A program made the position numbers and the translations under genes. Below the pieces are notes generated by a model. That model ran no database searches. It was not told where the DNA came from and was given only the letters and a program-made list of their open reading frames with translations. From Armatimonadota bacterium (GTDB lineage Bacteria > Armatimonadota > Fimbriimonadia > Fimbriimonadales > GBS-DC), in NCBI GenBank assembly GCA_013359125.1, contig JABWCR010000003.1, positions 1-64,000 on the forward strand: DNA of 64,000 nucleotides, in the 5' to 3' direction. Position 1 is the first letter of the stretch, and each line of letters opens with the position of its first letter. Shown in pieces: positions 51,651 through 61,100 of the stretch.

Positions 51651-52775
51651 ATGCACCGGTTCGCCTTCGTCATTCATCCGATCGACGCCAAGCGCGATGT
51701 GGCCCGCAAATACCCCATCGCCAAATACCTGCCCGAATCGTGGGTCGAAAGCCTCCTCAAGCGCAAAGCGCCCATGCAGGTCTCCCAGATTACCGGCGTG
51801 CGATCCGTTACCGGTGCAGAAACCGAAGGCTGGTTCATCGGGTGCCCCCTCTCTCCCAAGATGATGATGGAACTGCCCCTCGACTTCGTGTACGAAAAGA
51901 TCATAGAGTGCGGACGAATGGCGGAGAGCCTTGGCGCAGAAATCATAGGGCTGGGAGCCTTCACCTCTGTGGTCGGAGACGGCGGAATCACCGTCGCCTC
52001 TAACCTCGACATCGCCGTAACAACCGGCAATAGCTACACCGTCGCCACAGCCATCGAAGGCGCGATAGAAGGCGCAAGGCTGATGGGCACGCCCCTTAAC
52101 CATGCTACAGTCGCGATCGTTGGTGCAACCGGTTCCATCGGCCGAGCCTGCGCCGAAATCCTATGTCCGAAGGCCGCTCGAACGATCTTGGTCGGACGCG
52201 ACCACGGCCGGCTCGAAACCATCGCCTTGGGCCTCCGGCCCTTGGCCTCTGGCTCGATCGACGTCAGCACCGATCCCGCCGAATCTCTGCCCCAAGCCGA
52301 CATCCTCATCACCGTAACCAGCGCAGTCGATGCCGTCATCTTCCCTGAGCATCTTAAACCGGGCGCGGTCGTCTGCGACGTGGCCCGGCCCCGAGATGTC
52401 TCGGTGCGCGTCGCCCAGGAGCGCAACGACGTGCTCGTTATCGAAGGCGGCGTCATCGCCGTTCCAGGAGACGTCGAGTTCAACTTTAACTTCGGATTCC
52501 CGCCCAAAACCGCCTATGCCTGTATGTCCGAAACCATGATTCTTGCCTTAGAAGGCCGAATCGAAAGCTTCACCCTGGGCAAAGAGGTTACGGCAGACCA
52601 GGCAAACGCCATATCCGCCCTGGCCGCCAAACACGGCTTCAAACTCGCAGGCTTCAGAAGTTTTGAAAAGGCCGTAACCCCCGAACAGATCGACCAAATT
52701 CGCCGCAACGCAGGACGAGCAGAAATCGTGCAAGAGGCCGCGAACGCGCCCGCCGCCACCGCCCATGGTCTGTAG
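51651..52775 (+). CDS. Long-chain acyl-ACP reductase-like NAD(P)H dehydrogenase
   Basis: A 374-residue protein following the pattern of cyanobacterial acyl-ACP reductase (AAR), which makes fatty aldehydes: EIIGLGAFTSVVGDGG, VTTGNSYTVATAIEGAIEG, the Rossmann fold HATVAIVGATGSIGRACAEIL, then VIEGGVIAVPGDVEFNFNFG. Cys291 in TAYACMSETMILALEG lies where I recall the catalytic Cys of AAR. Start ATG 51651 lies just after a hairpin and a -10 box. No aldehyde deformylating oxygenase is adjacent. Shikimate-dehydrogenase-like annotation is an alternative for this family but lacks that enzyme's motifs. Confidence 0.75.
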   Translation: MHRFAFVIHPIDAKRDVARKYPIAKYLPESWVESLLKRKAPMQVSQITGVRSVTGAETEGWFIGCPLSPKMMMELPLDFVYEKIIECGRMAESLGAEIIGLGAFTSVVGDGGITVASNLDIAVTTGNSYTVATAIEGAIEGARLMGTPLNHATVAIVGATGSIGRACAEILCPKAARTILVGRDHGRLETIALGLRPLASGSIDVSTDPAESLPQADILITVTSAVDAVIFPEHLKPGAVVCDVARPRDVSVRVAQERNDVLVIEGGVIAVPGDVEFNFNFGFPPKTAYACMSETMILALEGRIESFTLGKEVTADQANAISALAAKHGFKLAGFRSFEKAVTPEQIDQIRRNAGRAEIVQEAANAPAATAHGL

Positions 52776-53835
52776 CAAATGCCTCGCCAACATCCCAGAC
52801 GCCTCCGCCTTCTGCCCTGAATGCGGAGCGGCCGTCAAGAACGATTCGACCGACGCCCTCTATGCGCAAGGCTCTGACGCGGCCGTCTATCCCGAAATCG
52901 CCGAAGCCAACCGGCTGCGCAACAACAAGCAGTTCGAATCGGCCGAACAAGTCTGCATCGGCATCCTTCGCAAATTCCCCAACAACGAAACGACGCACGT
53001 CCTATTAGGCGACATCTGCCTCGACCAAAAGCGATACGACCAAGCCATCCAATGGTACGAGATGGTCGTCGAACTCAACCCCGACAAGGAAGAGTACAGA
53101 AAACTCTTGGACGAAGCGCGAAAGTCTAAACTGGTCGAAGAAGCGGTCAAGGCCGAACAAGCCTTGGAAAAGTCCGCCGATCAAGCCCGGGCAGGCGCGC
53201 CGGGACGCAAAGCGTGGGCCGCAGCCCTCTTCTCTATCCTCGCGGTCGGACTCGTTGCAGCATCCTACTTGGCCGGTCGCAGTTCCGTTCAGGCTCAAAA
53301 TGAACCGGTCCCGCTTCAATCCATGCCGCAGCCGAAAAACAGCCCGCCGAACGAAACCCAGATCGAGCCGCCCCCCGTTCTGAACGTGGTGGCATCGCCC
53401 ATGATGACTCCCGTCGAGGCCGATGCCGCCGCCAAAATCGCGGCCGCTATGGCCGATGCGCCGCCCACCATCTGGGTGGCGCAAGAAGGAATCGCCGGCG
53501 TCTGGAGCGCCCGATACTCCGTCTCCTCCGGCATACTCAGCCAGCAGCGCGTGGCCCAGACCGCCATTGCCATCGCGCGCGGCCTGTTCCAAAACGTGCC
53601 CGGAGCCAATGCCGTTCGCCTCATGGCGCTCGCCCCATCCACCGAGCGCGGAGGAGAAGTCGCCTTTAGCGCCGTCGTTCACCGCCCGCCCCAACCCTTG
53701 CCCGACCCCCGCGAGCTCAATCTGGAAGAATGTCTGGCGCTTCTCGACCCGGCAACCCTATTCTGGGGATCCGGACTCAACTGGAGCGCCCAAGACCCGC
53801 CGATCGATCCTGCCGGGCTGCCGCTAAACAGGTAA
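52765..53835 (+). CDS. Zinc-ribbon, TPR and single-membrane-helix protein
   Basis: A 356-residue protein with an N-terminal zinc ribbon (CSKCLANIPDASAFCPECG, four Cys), TPR units at ~45-130 (EQVCIGILRKFPNNETTHVLL, YDQAIQWYEMVVELNP), one membrane helix at ~150-170 (AALFSILAVGLVAASYLAG) and a Pro-rich outer linker. The ~170-residue outer domain is unknown. It overlaps the previous gene by 11 nt, so it is co-translated. The layout suggests a membrane-bound assembly or signalling scaffold; no catalytic function is seen. Confidence 0.85.
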   Translation: MVCSKCLANIPDASAFCPECGAAVKNDSTDALYAQGSDAAVYPEIAEANRLRNNKQFESAEQVCIGILRKFPNNETTHVLLGDICLDQKRYDQAIQWYEMVVELNPDKEEYRKLLDEARKSKLVEEAVKAEQALEKSADQARAGAPGRKAWAAALFSILAVGLVAASYLAGRSSVQAQNEPVPLQSMPQPKNSPPNETQIEPPPVLNVVASPMMTPVEADAAAKIAAAMADAPPTIWVAQEGIAGVWSARYSVSSGILSQQRVAQTAIAIARGLFQNVPGANAVRLMALAPSTERGGEVAFSAVVHRPPQPLPDPRELNLEECLALLDPATLFWGSGLNWSAQDPPIDPAGLPLNR

Positions 53836-53838
53836 AAT
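53833..53838 (+). promoter_or_regulatory. -10 box TAAAAT upstream of lepA
   Basis: GGTAAAAT overlaps the stop codon of the preceding gene and ends 12 nt before ATG 53851. The intervening CTCGCCCGCTCC has no ribosome-binding site. Confidence 0.45.
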
Positions 53839-53850
53839 CTCGCCCGCTCC

Positions 53851-55644
53851 ATGAACCAGCGGAACGTCCGAAACTTTTGCATCATCGCCCACATCGACCA
53901 CGGCAAGTCCACCCTTGCCGACCGGATCATCGAGGCCACCGGCGCCCAAACCGCAGGCGTCGACCAGATGCTGGATACCATGGACCTGGAGCGAGAGCGC
54001 GGAATCACCATCAAAATGACCGCCGTCCGTCTGAACTACGTTGCACAGAACGGCAAAACCTACCAGCTCAACCTCATCGACACGCCCGGCCATGTCGATT
54101 TTGCCTACGAAGTCTCCCGCAGCCTCGCCGCCTGCGAAGGCGCCCTCCTCGTCGTCGATGCCTCTCAAGGCGTCGAAGCGCAAACCATCGCTAACACCAA
54201 CCTCGCCATGGTGCAAGGCCTAACGCTCATCCCCGTCATCAACAAAATCGACATGCCTGCAGCCCAGCCCGAGCGCGTCAAAGAGGAAATCGAGAGCGCC
54301 CTCGCCCTCAGCGCAGAAGACGCCGTATTAGCCAGCGCCAAGCAAGGAATCGGCATCCGTGAAATCTTAGAAGCCGTCGTTGAGCGAATACCGCCCCCCA
54401 AAGGCGACGCCCATGCCCCCTTGCGCGCGCTCGTCTACGACTCCCACTACGACTCCTACACCGGCGTCGTCGCCTACGTCCGAATCATGGACGGCGAGAT
54501 CAAACCCAAGCAAAAGATACGCTTTATGCAGACCGGCGCCGAATTCGAAGTCGCCCAAGTCGGCTACTTCACCCCTCGCATGGTGCCCGCCAAAGCGCTC
54601 CACACTGGCGAAGTCGGCTATGTCATCGCCAGCGTCAAATCGGTCAAAGACGCACAGGTCGGCGACACCATCACCTCGGCCGACAAATCGGCCTCGATAC
54701 CGCTCGACGGCTTTAGAAGAGCCAAACCGATGGTCTTTTGCGGCCTCTTCCCCGTAGAAGGCGATCGATACCCCGACCTGCGAGAGGCGCTCGAAAAACT
54801 GCGGCTGAACGACGCCGCAATCGCCTTTGAGCCCGACACCAGCGCCGCGCTCGGTTTCGGATTCCGATGCGGCTTCCTCGGACTGCTTCATATGGAGATC
54901 GTACAAGAGCGGTTGGAGCGCGAATACAACCTCGATTTGATCGCCACTGCCCCCAGCGTTCTCTTTCGAGTGCACGGCACGGACGGCAAAGTTCAAGAGA
55001 TCGACAATCCGAACGAGTTTCCCGACCCCACAGCCATTGCCCGAATCGAGGAGCCTTTCGTCAATGCCACCATCACCGCGCCCGCCGAATACATCGGTGC
55101 CGTCATGTCGCTCTGTATGGGCCGCCGCGGAGAGTACGTTCGCATGGAGTACCCCGTGCCCTCCCGAGCCATTCTATACTTCAAGCTTCCCCTCAGCGAA
55201 ATTCTGCTCGACTTTTACGACCAACTAAAAAGCCAAACCCGAGGCTACGCCGCATTCGATTACGAGATCGGCGGTTACCAGGAGGCACAGATGGTCAAGC
55301 TCGACATCCTAGTCAACGGCGAGCCGGTCGATGCGCTCAGCTTCATCACGCCCAAGGATCGCGCCTACCCTCGCGCCCGCGCCCTTACAGAGAGGCTCAA
55401 AGAAGTCATCCCTCGCCAACAGTTCGAGGTCAAAATACAAGCCTCCATCGGCGCGCGCATCATCGCCTCAGAGACCATTCGCCCCTTCCGCAAAAACGTG
55501 CTGGCCAAATGCTACGGCGGCGACATCACTCGTAAGCGAAAATTGCTGGAAAAACAAAAAGAGGGCAAAAAGCGGCTGAAGCAGATCGGATCGGTCGAAG
55601 TACCCCAAGAAGCCTTCCTCAGCGTGCTCAAAGTGGGCGAATAG
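53851..55644 (+). CDS. lepA: Elongation factor 4 (LepA) GTPase
   Basis: A 597-residue ribosome-associated GTPase that back-translocates or remodels stalled ribosomes and aids subunit assembly. The G1 motif is [15 protein letters not shown]2 region [10 protein letters not shown]3 DTPGHVDF, G4 NKIDMPAA. The domains after that include the LepA-specific C-terminus ([20 protein letters not shown]). Length and order match the family. It is monocistronic or first in a unit, with a -10 box 12 nt upstream and no Shine-Dalgarno. Confidence 0.97.
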   Translation: MNQRNVRNFCIIAHIDHGKSTLADRIIEATGAQTAGVDQMLDTMDLERERGITIKMTAVRLNYVAQNGKTYQLNLIDTPGHVDFAYEVSRSLAACEGALLVVDASQGVEAQTIANTNLAMVQGLTLIPVINKIDMPAAQPERVKEEIESALALSAEDAVLASAKQGIGIREILEAVVERIPPPKGDAHAPLRALVYDSHYDSYTGVVAYVRIMDGEIKPKQKIRFMQTGAEFEVAQVGYFTPRMVPAKALHTGEVGYVIASVKSVKDAQVGDTITSADKSASIPLDGFRRAKPMVFCGLFPVEGDRYPDLREALEKLRLNDAAIAFEPDTSAALGFGFRCGFLGLLHMEIVQERLEREYNLDLIATAPSVLFRVHGTDGKVQEIDNPNEFPDPTAIARIEEPFVNATITAPAEYIGAVMSLCMGRRGEYVRMEYPVPSRAILYFKLPLSEILLDFYDQLKSQTRGYAAFDYEIGGYQEAQMVKLDILVNGEPVDALSFITPKDRAYPRARALTERLKEVIPRQQFEVKIQASIGARIIASETIRPFRKNVLAKCYGGDITRKRKLLEKQKEGKKRLKQIGSVEVPQEAFLSVLKVGE

Positions 55645-55732
55645 GCACGACGGCAGGAAACTTTGCCAGGCTCTCGAACTTTTCGTCAAGACAGCCCTAA
55701 AGAATTATCGCCCAGCGGCCAACAATCAAGAT

Positions 55733-55738
55733 TAGATT
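55733..55738 (+). promoter_or_regulatory. Possible -10 box TAGATT for the riboswitch-flgM transcript
   Basis: TTAGATT lies about 30 nt before the aptamer, in the gap after lepA (55645-55769), which shows no other gene. No -35 element is clear, so this is a weak call. Confidence 0.3.
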
Positions 55739-55769
55739 GAGGGCGCCACGATGCGTCCAGGCAGAAAAA

Positions 55770-55850
55770 GGCAAAGTCGCGGCGACGCGGCGACGCAAAG
55801 CCCAAGGGTCTGCAAGCCTCAAGACAGGGGAAGCAGACAGCCGGGTTGCC
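55770..55850 (+). ncRNA. Cyclic-di-GMP-I riboswitch (GEMM-I) aptamer
   Basis: The sequence follows the GEMM-I consensus closely: GGCAAA (55770-55775), P2 stem GTCGC/GCGAC (55776-55780 with 55790-55794), the conserved GCAAAGCC (55795-55802), GGG, the P3 stem GTCTGC/GCAGAC (55808-55813 with 55833-55838), and AGCCGGGTTGCC (55839-55850). P1 forms by GGCAA with TTGCC. It binds the second messenger c-di-GMP in known members, and these often control motility genes. Here the gene downstream encodes FlgM. A covariance-model search (Rfam RF01051) would be decisive. Confidence 0.87.
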
Positions 55851-55888
55851 TGCCCAAACTGCGCGACAGCCGCGCAAGGGGGCAGCAA
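55846..55888 (+). promoter_or_regulatory. Alternative helix masking the flgM ribosome-binding site
   Basis: TTGC (55846-55849) and TGCCC (55851-55855) can pair with GGGCAGCAA (55880-55888), enclosing an inner hairpin TGCGCG/CGCGCA (55860-55865 with 55871-55876). The 3' arm covers AAGGGGG (the ribosome-binding site at 55876-55882) and its spacer. TTGCC is the same strand that closes P1 of the aptamer, so the two structures exclude each other: c-di-GMP would favour P1 and open the site. Confidence 0.6.
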
Positions 55889-55889
55889 G

Positions 55890-56180
55890 ATGAGAATATC
55901 GATAGACGAGGCGAGAAACGTAGCCCGCCTCTACCAAGCCGAAGGCGAAGTTTCAATCGACCTGGCATCCGTAACGCCACCGACCACCGACGCCGTTACC
56001 CTGACCGACGATGCCGAACTGGTCAAGGAAGTCTTGGCCGAAGTCAAAGCCCAGCCCGACATCCGAGACGAACGCGTAACCGAGCTGAAAGCCGCTTACG
56101 AATCGGGCCAATACACCGTCGACGCCAAAGCCGTGGCCGATGCCATCGTGCGACGCGCCCTGGCCGACCGAATCAAGTAA
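55890..56180 (+). CDS. flgM: Anti-sigma-28 factor FlgM
   Basis: A 96-residue protein with the FlgM C-terminal sigma-binding pattern: AELVKEVLAEVKAQ, IRDERVTELKAAYESGQYTVD, AKAVADAIVRRALADRIK. FlgM holds sigma-28 (FliA) inactive until the flagellar hook is finished. The start ATG 55890 is set by AAGGGGG 7 nt upstream and by the aptamer, which excludes longer in-frame starts. No other flagellar gene is in the window; parAB follow. Control by the upstream riboswitch is inferred. The DNA gives no sign of recent transfer. Confidence 0.88.
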   Translation: MRISIDEARNVARLYQAEGEVSIDLASVTPPTTDAVTLTDDAELVKEVLAEVKAQPDIRDERVTELKAAYESGQYTVDAKAVADAIVRRALADRIK

Positions 56181-56191
56181 GCCCGCTCCGG

Positions 56192-56197
56192 TACAAT
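56192..56197 (+). promoter_or_regulatory. -10 box TACAAT upstream of parA
   Basis: CGGTACAAT ends 10 nt before ATG 56208; the gap ATCGGACGGC has no convincing ribosome-binding site. Confidence 0.5.
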
Positions 56198-56207
56198 ATC
56201 GGACGGC

Positions 56208-56978
56208 ATGGCTCATATAGTCGCCGTCGTCAACCAAAAGGGCGGGGTGGGCAAAACCACCACGGCTGTCAATCTAGCCGCGGGACTGGCGGCCCTCGGC
56301 TACAAAACGCTGCTTATCGACGCCGATGCCCAGGCCAACGCCACCAGCGGGGTCGGAGCCAAAAAGGAAGGCGCCACCCTGTTCGAGGCGCTGACCGGCG
56401 AAGCCGAACCCAAAGAGGCCATAGTCGCCACCGCCATCGAAAACCTCTTCCTATCCCCCGCCAGCATCGACCTGGCCGGATTTGACGTGATCATGGCAAA
56501 CCAACCCGAAAGAGAACTTCGCCTAAGATCCTTCGTCAACGCCGTAAAACCCGAATACGACTGGATCGTCATCGACGCGCCGCCCTCCCTAAGCCTGATG
56601 ACCATCAATGCGATGGCGGCCTGCAATGGCCTGATCGTACCTATTCAGTGCGAATATTATGCACTGGAAGGCCTGGCCAGCCTGATTCGAACCGTAGACC
56701 TCGTTGCCCGGTCGATCAACCCCAACCTATCGATCTGGAAGGCGCTCCTAACCATGCGAGACCCGCGCACCAAGCTTGCCCAACACGTCGAATCGGAGAT
56801 TCGAGCCTATTTGGGACAGAAAGTGTCCGAAATAGCAATCCCGCGCAACATAAAAGCAAGCGAATCGCCTAGTTTTGGCCAACCATTGGTCGTATTTGCC
56901 CCAAAATCGCCCGCAGCACGAGCCTATGTCCAATTTTCAAAGGAGGTCGCAGAACTTGGAACGTCGAGGATTGGGTAA
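56208..56978 (+). CDS. parA: Chromosome-partitioning ATPase ParA (Soj)
   Basis: A 256-residue deviant Walker ATPase that positions origin regions with ParB. The motif NQKGGVGKTTTAVNLAAGLA is at 9-28, LLIDADAQANAT is motif A', and the Walker B region WIVIDAPPSLSLMTINAM follows. Length fits the chromosomal (type Ib/Soj) form without an N-terminal HTH domain. It overlaps parB by 23 nt. The pair often lies near the chromosomal origin, but gidA, gidB and dnaA are not present here. Confidence 0.97.
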   Translation: MAHIVAVVNQKGGVGKTTTAVNLAAGLAALGYKTLLIDADAQANATSGVGAKKEGATLFEALTGEAEPKEAIVATAIENLFLSPASIDLAGFDVIMANQPERELRLRSFVNAVKPEYDWIVIDAPPSLSLMTINAMAACNGLIVPIQCEYYALEGLASLIRTVDLVARSINPNLSIWKALLTMRDPRTKLAQHVESEIRAYLGQKVSEIAIPRNIKASESPSFGQPLVVFAPKSPAARAYVQFSKEVAELGTSRIG

Positions 56979-57828
56979 GGGACTTTCAGAACTCTTAGGA
57001 ACCAGCGCCGCAGACCAGGGCGTCCGACAGATCCCGCTCGACCAAATCGCCGCAAACCCCTTGCAACCGCGACAATCCTTCGATGGCGAATCGCTTCAAG
57101 AAATGGCCGAAAGCATTCGATCTGTCGGCATACTGCAACCAATCATTGTTCGACAAATCGCCGACGACCGTTTCGAGCTCATCGCGGGCGAACGCCGCAT
57201 GCGCGCGGCCAAAATTGCAGGACAAACCACCGTGCCGGCCATTGTGCGCCAATCCGACGGCGACGATTCTCTCGCGCTCGCCCTCATCGAAAACGTCCAG
57301 CGAGAAGACATCAACCCGATGGAAGAGTCTCGAGCTTACTATCAGCTCATCCGTCGCCACGGCATGACCCAAGAGCAAATCGCGGTCAAAGTCGGCAAAA
57401 AACGATCGACCGTTGCCAACAAACTTCGCCTGATGAACTTGACGGAAAACGCTCAAGCAGCGCTGATAGAGGGCAAAATCACCGAGAGCCACGCTAAGTT
57501 TCTGCTCTCGCTGGAACCGGAGCGGCAAGACCCCGCGCTCCAAATGATCATCGAGAAAGACCTGAGCGTGAGCGCCGCGACCGAGCAGTTTGGCCAAAAG
57601 CCGAAGCCGCGCATGGCCGTTTCGATGAGCTCTCGCTATACCGAGGCATTACCGCCCGCCCCTGTCGAGACGCCTCTGGAGCGCGAGCTTTCGCTGGCGT
57701 TGGGCTACAAAACGCGCATCCATTCCAGCCCCGGCGGCATCAATAGGCTGACGATCGAATTCTATTCGGACGAAGACCTTGACCGCCTCGTCTCCCTCCT
57801 CGCGCCGGACGGCCTGGCCAACCTCTAA
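56956..57828 (+). CDS. parB: Chromosome-partitioning protein ParB (Spo0J)
   Basis: A 290-residue CTPase/DNA-binding protein loaded at parS. TTG 56956 is chosen as start: AAAGGAGGT precedes it by 9 nt, and it gives the classic opening ERRGLGKGLSELL. ATG starts upstream in frame (56875, 56926) lack this. The ParB/Srx domain has RQIPLDQIAANPLQPRQSF and the CTP-binding GERRMRAAKIAG; the HTH region reads MTQEQIAVKVGKKRSTVANKLRLM, and the C-terminal dimerisation domain ends the protein. No parS-like palindrome (TGTTTCACGTGAAACA type) was noticed within or near the gene. Confidence 0.96.
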   Translation: MERRGLGKGLSELLGTSAADQGVRQIPLDQIAANPLQPRQSFDGESLQEMAESIRSVGILQPIIVRQIADDRFELIAGERRMRAAKIAGQTTVPAIVRQSDGDDSLALALIENVQREDINPMEESRAYYQLIRRHGMTQEQIAVKVGKKRSTVANKLRLMNLTENAQAALIEGKITESHAKFLLSLEPERQDPALQMIIEKDLSVSAATEQFGQKPKPRMAVSMSSRYTEALPPAPVETPLERELSLALGYKTRIHSSPGGINRLTIEFYSDEDLDRLVSLLAPDGLANL

Positions 57829-58180
57829 GCAGAGAGGCGCCTTTGCGCAAAACCGAGCCTGTTGGCGCCGGACCGCTTTCCCGGAACGCCAGGCTCCCGC
57901 CTGGCAGAAGAAACGGAGCTGCGCGAACGGGATTTTTTCGATCTGTAGCATAAAATCCGGAACGAGGCGCGTTATGGTATATTTTTTTGGTTGTCGGACC
58001 ATCTTATGGAGCCCTCGCGGATCCGTTCTAACCGGAGCCAGAAGCGATGCCCATGCTTGCACGAAGGTTTTGGCCGTTTTGTAACGCGGCGGCAGAGCGA
58101 CCCATATAGTGCGCTCCGCAGGGATACTGTCTGCTTGATCCGACGCCTCAAACCACAAAACTGCTTGACAGGAGATCGCG
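57829..58180. other. 352-bp gene-free region with a hairpin and a dispersed-repeat arm
   Basis: No coding frame is convincing. It holds GCCAGGC-TCCC-GCCTGGC (57888-57905, perfect 7-bp stem, possible parB terminator), then a single copy of the inverted-repeat arm at 57925-57965, an AT-rich stretch TATGGTATATTTTTTTGG (57973-57990) that could hold a promoter for the large secreted-protein gene, and GGAG before its start at 58171-58174. Confidence 0.6.
57925..57965 (+). repeat. Third copy of the inverted-repeat arm
   Basis: GAACGGGATTTTTTC, 4 nt, TGTAGCA, 1 nt, AAAA matches the reverse complement of the left arm of the 34991-35298 element at about 27 of 31 positions. Only one arm is present here, so it may be a decayed or partial copy of the same dispersed element. 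Confidence 0.65.
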
Positions 58181-61100
58181 ATGAAGATTCTGACTTTAGC
58201 GCTGGCCGCGCTTTCAACGTTGCTCTCGCTTTCGGCTCAGCCGTTTACCTATCAAGGCCAACTTCGTGAAAACGGCAGCCCTGCCAACGGTAGCTTTCAC
58301 ATGGTTTTCAAGCTTTTTGGCTCGCCCGCCGGAAACGACCAGATCGGATCGACAGCCGACTTCGACGGCCTAGCCGTCGCCAACGGCCTTTTCTCGGTCG
58401 CGCTCGACTTTGGGGCGTCGGCATTTGTCGGAGCCGACCGATGGCTGGAAGTCGAGGTGAACGGAACGGTGCTTTCGCCGCGAGTCAAGATCGCCTTAGC
58501 GCCCTATGCCCTTTATGCTTTCAACGCTCCATGGAGCGGCATTGTTGGCGCACCCGCCAGCATGCCGCCAAGCGGCTCGGCCGGCGGAGACTTGACCGGC
58601 TCCTATCCCAATCCGCTCATTGCGAACAACGCTGTGGACGCCAACAAACTGCTTTCCGATGCTTCGTCGCTGGTTAAAGTCTCCGGCGGCGCGGCCGCCG
58701 CATCCGGCGGCAACATCGGTATCGGCACCGTTGCGCCTAGCGCCAAGCTCGACGTTGTCGGTACCGTCAAGATGACGGGCTTCCATCTCGGCACTTCAGC
58801 GACCGCAGGGCATGTTCTAACCGCGAACGCCAACGGCGTCGGCAGTTGGCAAGCCATTCCTACGGTTCCAACGTATTGGCAAGCCAACGGTTCAAACATT
58901 TGGTACAACGATGGGTACGTGGGCATTCGCACCAACCAGCCCCAAGGCGCTTTGCACGTCGAGACGGGCAACAACGGGACCACGACGTTGGACCAATCGC
59001 AGACTCAGCAGACTAGCAGCGTAGGAGCCGTCGAAGTCTGGCAATCGTTTACCGCCGGAATATCCGGGCTCCTTTCACAAGTGGAGTTTCTGCATGGCGT
59101 CCCAGGAAACAATGCGATCGTCCACATGAGAATCTATCAAGGCGAAGGCACAAGCGGACAAGAGCTTTACTTTGGCGTCTACAACTTTGCCGGCACGCAA
59201 CTCACATGGGAACCGCTCGACATCCCCCTCGCCAGTCGGGTGAGCGTCACCTCCGGCAACGTCTACACATGCCGTATGACCGTTACCGTCGGCTCCCAGA
59301 TCAACCTCGTGACAGGGTCGGGCTACGGCGGCGGTCGATCGAGCTTCAATCCCAGTGTCGATCTTACGTTCAGGACCTACGTGACGAATGGATATGTCGC
59401 GCCAGGCCACCTGATCGTCAGCGAGGGCGTTACGCGGGTCACCGCCTTCCAACTCGGCTCCTCCGCTACAGCCGGCCGCGTATTGACGACAGATGCGAAC
59501 GGGAACGGCACATGGCAAGCCCTTCCCGATTTCATCATGAATGGCGCGTCGGCGGGAGGCGATCTCACAGGAACCTATCCTAACCCAACCATCGCTGCCA
59601 ACTCGGTCGGCGCGGCCAAACTTCTCTCAGACGCCGGCTCGCTGAACAAGGTCTCAGGAGGCGCCATGGTCAACTCCGGCGGCAACATCGGCATTGGAAC
59701 GGGTTCTCCGGGACACAAGCTCGCCGTGATCGGCAATGCTCTCGTTCAGGGAACGCAAGGCTATGACGCTAGCGGCGAGACGGCGCGTTTGTACCTCGGC
59801 GACACCAACGCTTCGATCCGCGCCGTCTACGCCAGCGGTCTAAGGCTCTCCGTTTTTGGAGCGGCCGACAGCCTCGTCCTGCTTGAAAACAGCGGAAACG
59901 TCGGCATCGGAACGACGAGCCCGACCGCTAAGCTAGAAGTCAACGGAACGGCAAAAGTGAGCGGCTTTCAAATGGGCGCATCGGCCACGGCCGGCTACGT
60001 GCTGACGGCCAATGCCAACGGCGTTGGAACCTGGCAGGCCCCTTCGGGCATCTATTGGCTCGCCAACGGATCCAACATCTATTACAACGACGGTCGAGTC
60101 GGCATCGGAACTAATTCGCCTCAAGGACCGCTCCATGTTGCCACCCAAGCCAGTTCGGGCACAGAAACGCTCGACCAGTCCCTGGCCAACTTCAACAACG
60201 GACGCGTCCTGGTCGATCACTGGCAATCCTTTACAGCCGGATTAACCGGACCGCTTGTAAAGGTGGAGTTCAACCCCAACGGCGCCAGCGGCATCATTAA
60301 CGCCACGCTCAGGATTTATCTTGGAGAAGGCACCGGAGGCGCCCTTTTGTTCACAGGCAACTACGTCATCGACACCAACAGTTCGGTGAACGATTGGAAA
60401 GCCTTTCCCATATCTATCGGCTCCGCTCCAAACCTCGCCGCCGGAACGGTTTATACCTTCCGCTATACCGGCGACTCGTTTAACGTCTTGACGCACACCG
60501 GGAACCCCTACGCGGGCGGGCGATCCAGCTTCTCGGCAACCGAAGACTTGTCCTTCAGAACCTTTGTCCAAACCGGCATTTACCCGGCGGGCTTCTTTAA
60601 AGTCATGGACAACGGCACGGCGGAAATGACCGGTTTGCGATTGGGAACCTCCGCCATTGCGGGGCAAGCGCTAATGGCGGACGCCAACGGCGTCGGAACC
60701 TGGCAAGGTCCCTTTACCGCCGGCGCCGGACTGGCCCTCGCGGGGACCCAGTACTCCATCGCTTCCAACGGCGTTGTCAACGGCATGCTCGCTTCGGACG
60801 GCGCATCGCTGGGCAAAGTGTCAGCGGGGATCATGACGGTCAACAGCGGCCGCATCGCCATCAATACAGGATCCCCGTCGGGCCAGCTCCATGTAACCAG
60901 CAGCGTTTCGGACCGCACCGTTGTTCTGGGCGAATCGACCGCCACAACCGGGTTCGTCGGCTTTGGGGGACGCTTCACGACCGCTTCGCCGGACAGCCCC
61001 GCGCTTGTCGGGGCCAACGTCGCGTCGGGCGCGTCGTCCACGTTCGCCTGGGGCGTATACGGCACTAGCGCTAGCACGGGAGGCGTCGGAGTGTACGGAT

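Noticed and set aside
51651-52775. Shikimate dehydrogenase.
   Set aside because: The Rossmann segment alone is similar; the N-terminal shikimate-site motifs are missing and the acyl-ACP-reductase pattern extends over the whole length.
56208-58180. A parS site or replication origin next to parAB.
   Set aside because: No TGTTTCACGTGAAACA-like palindrome or DnaA-box cluster was seen, and dnaA, gidA or gidB are absent.
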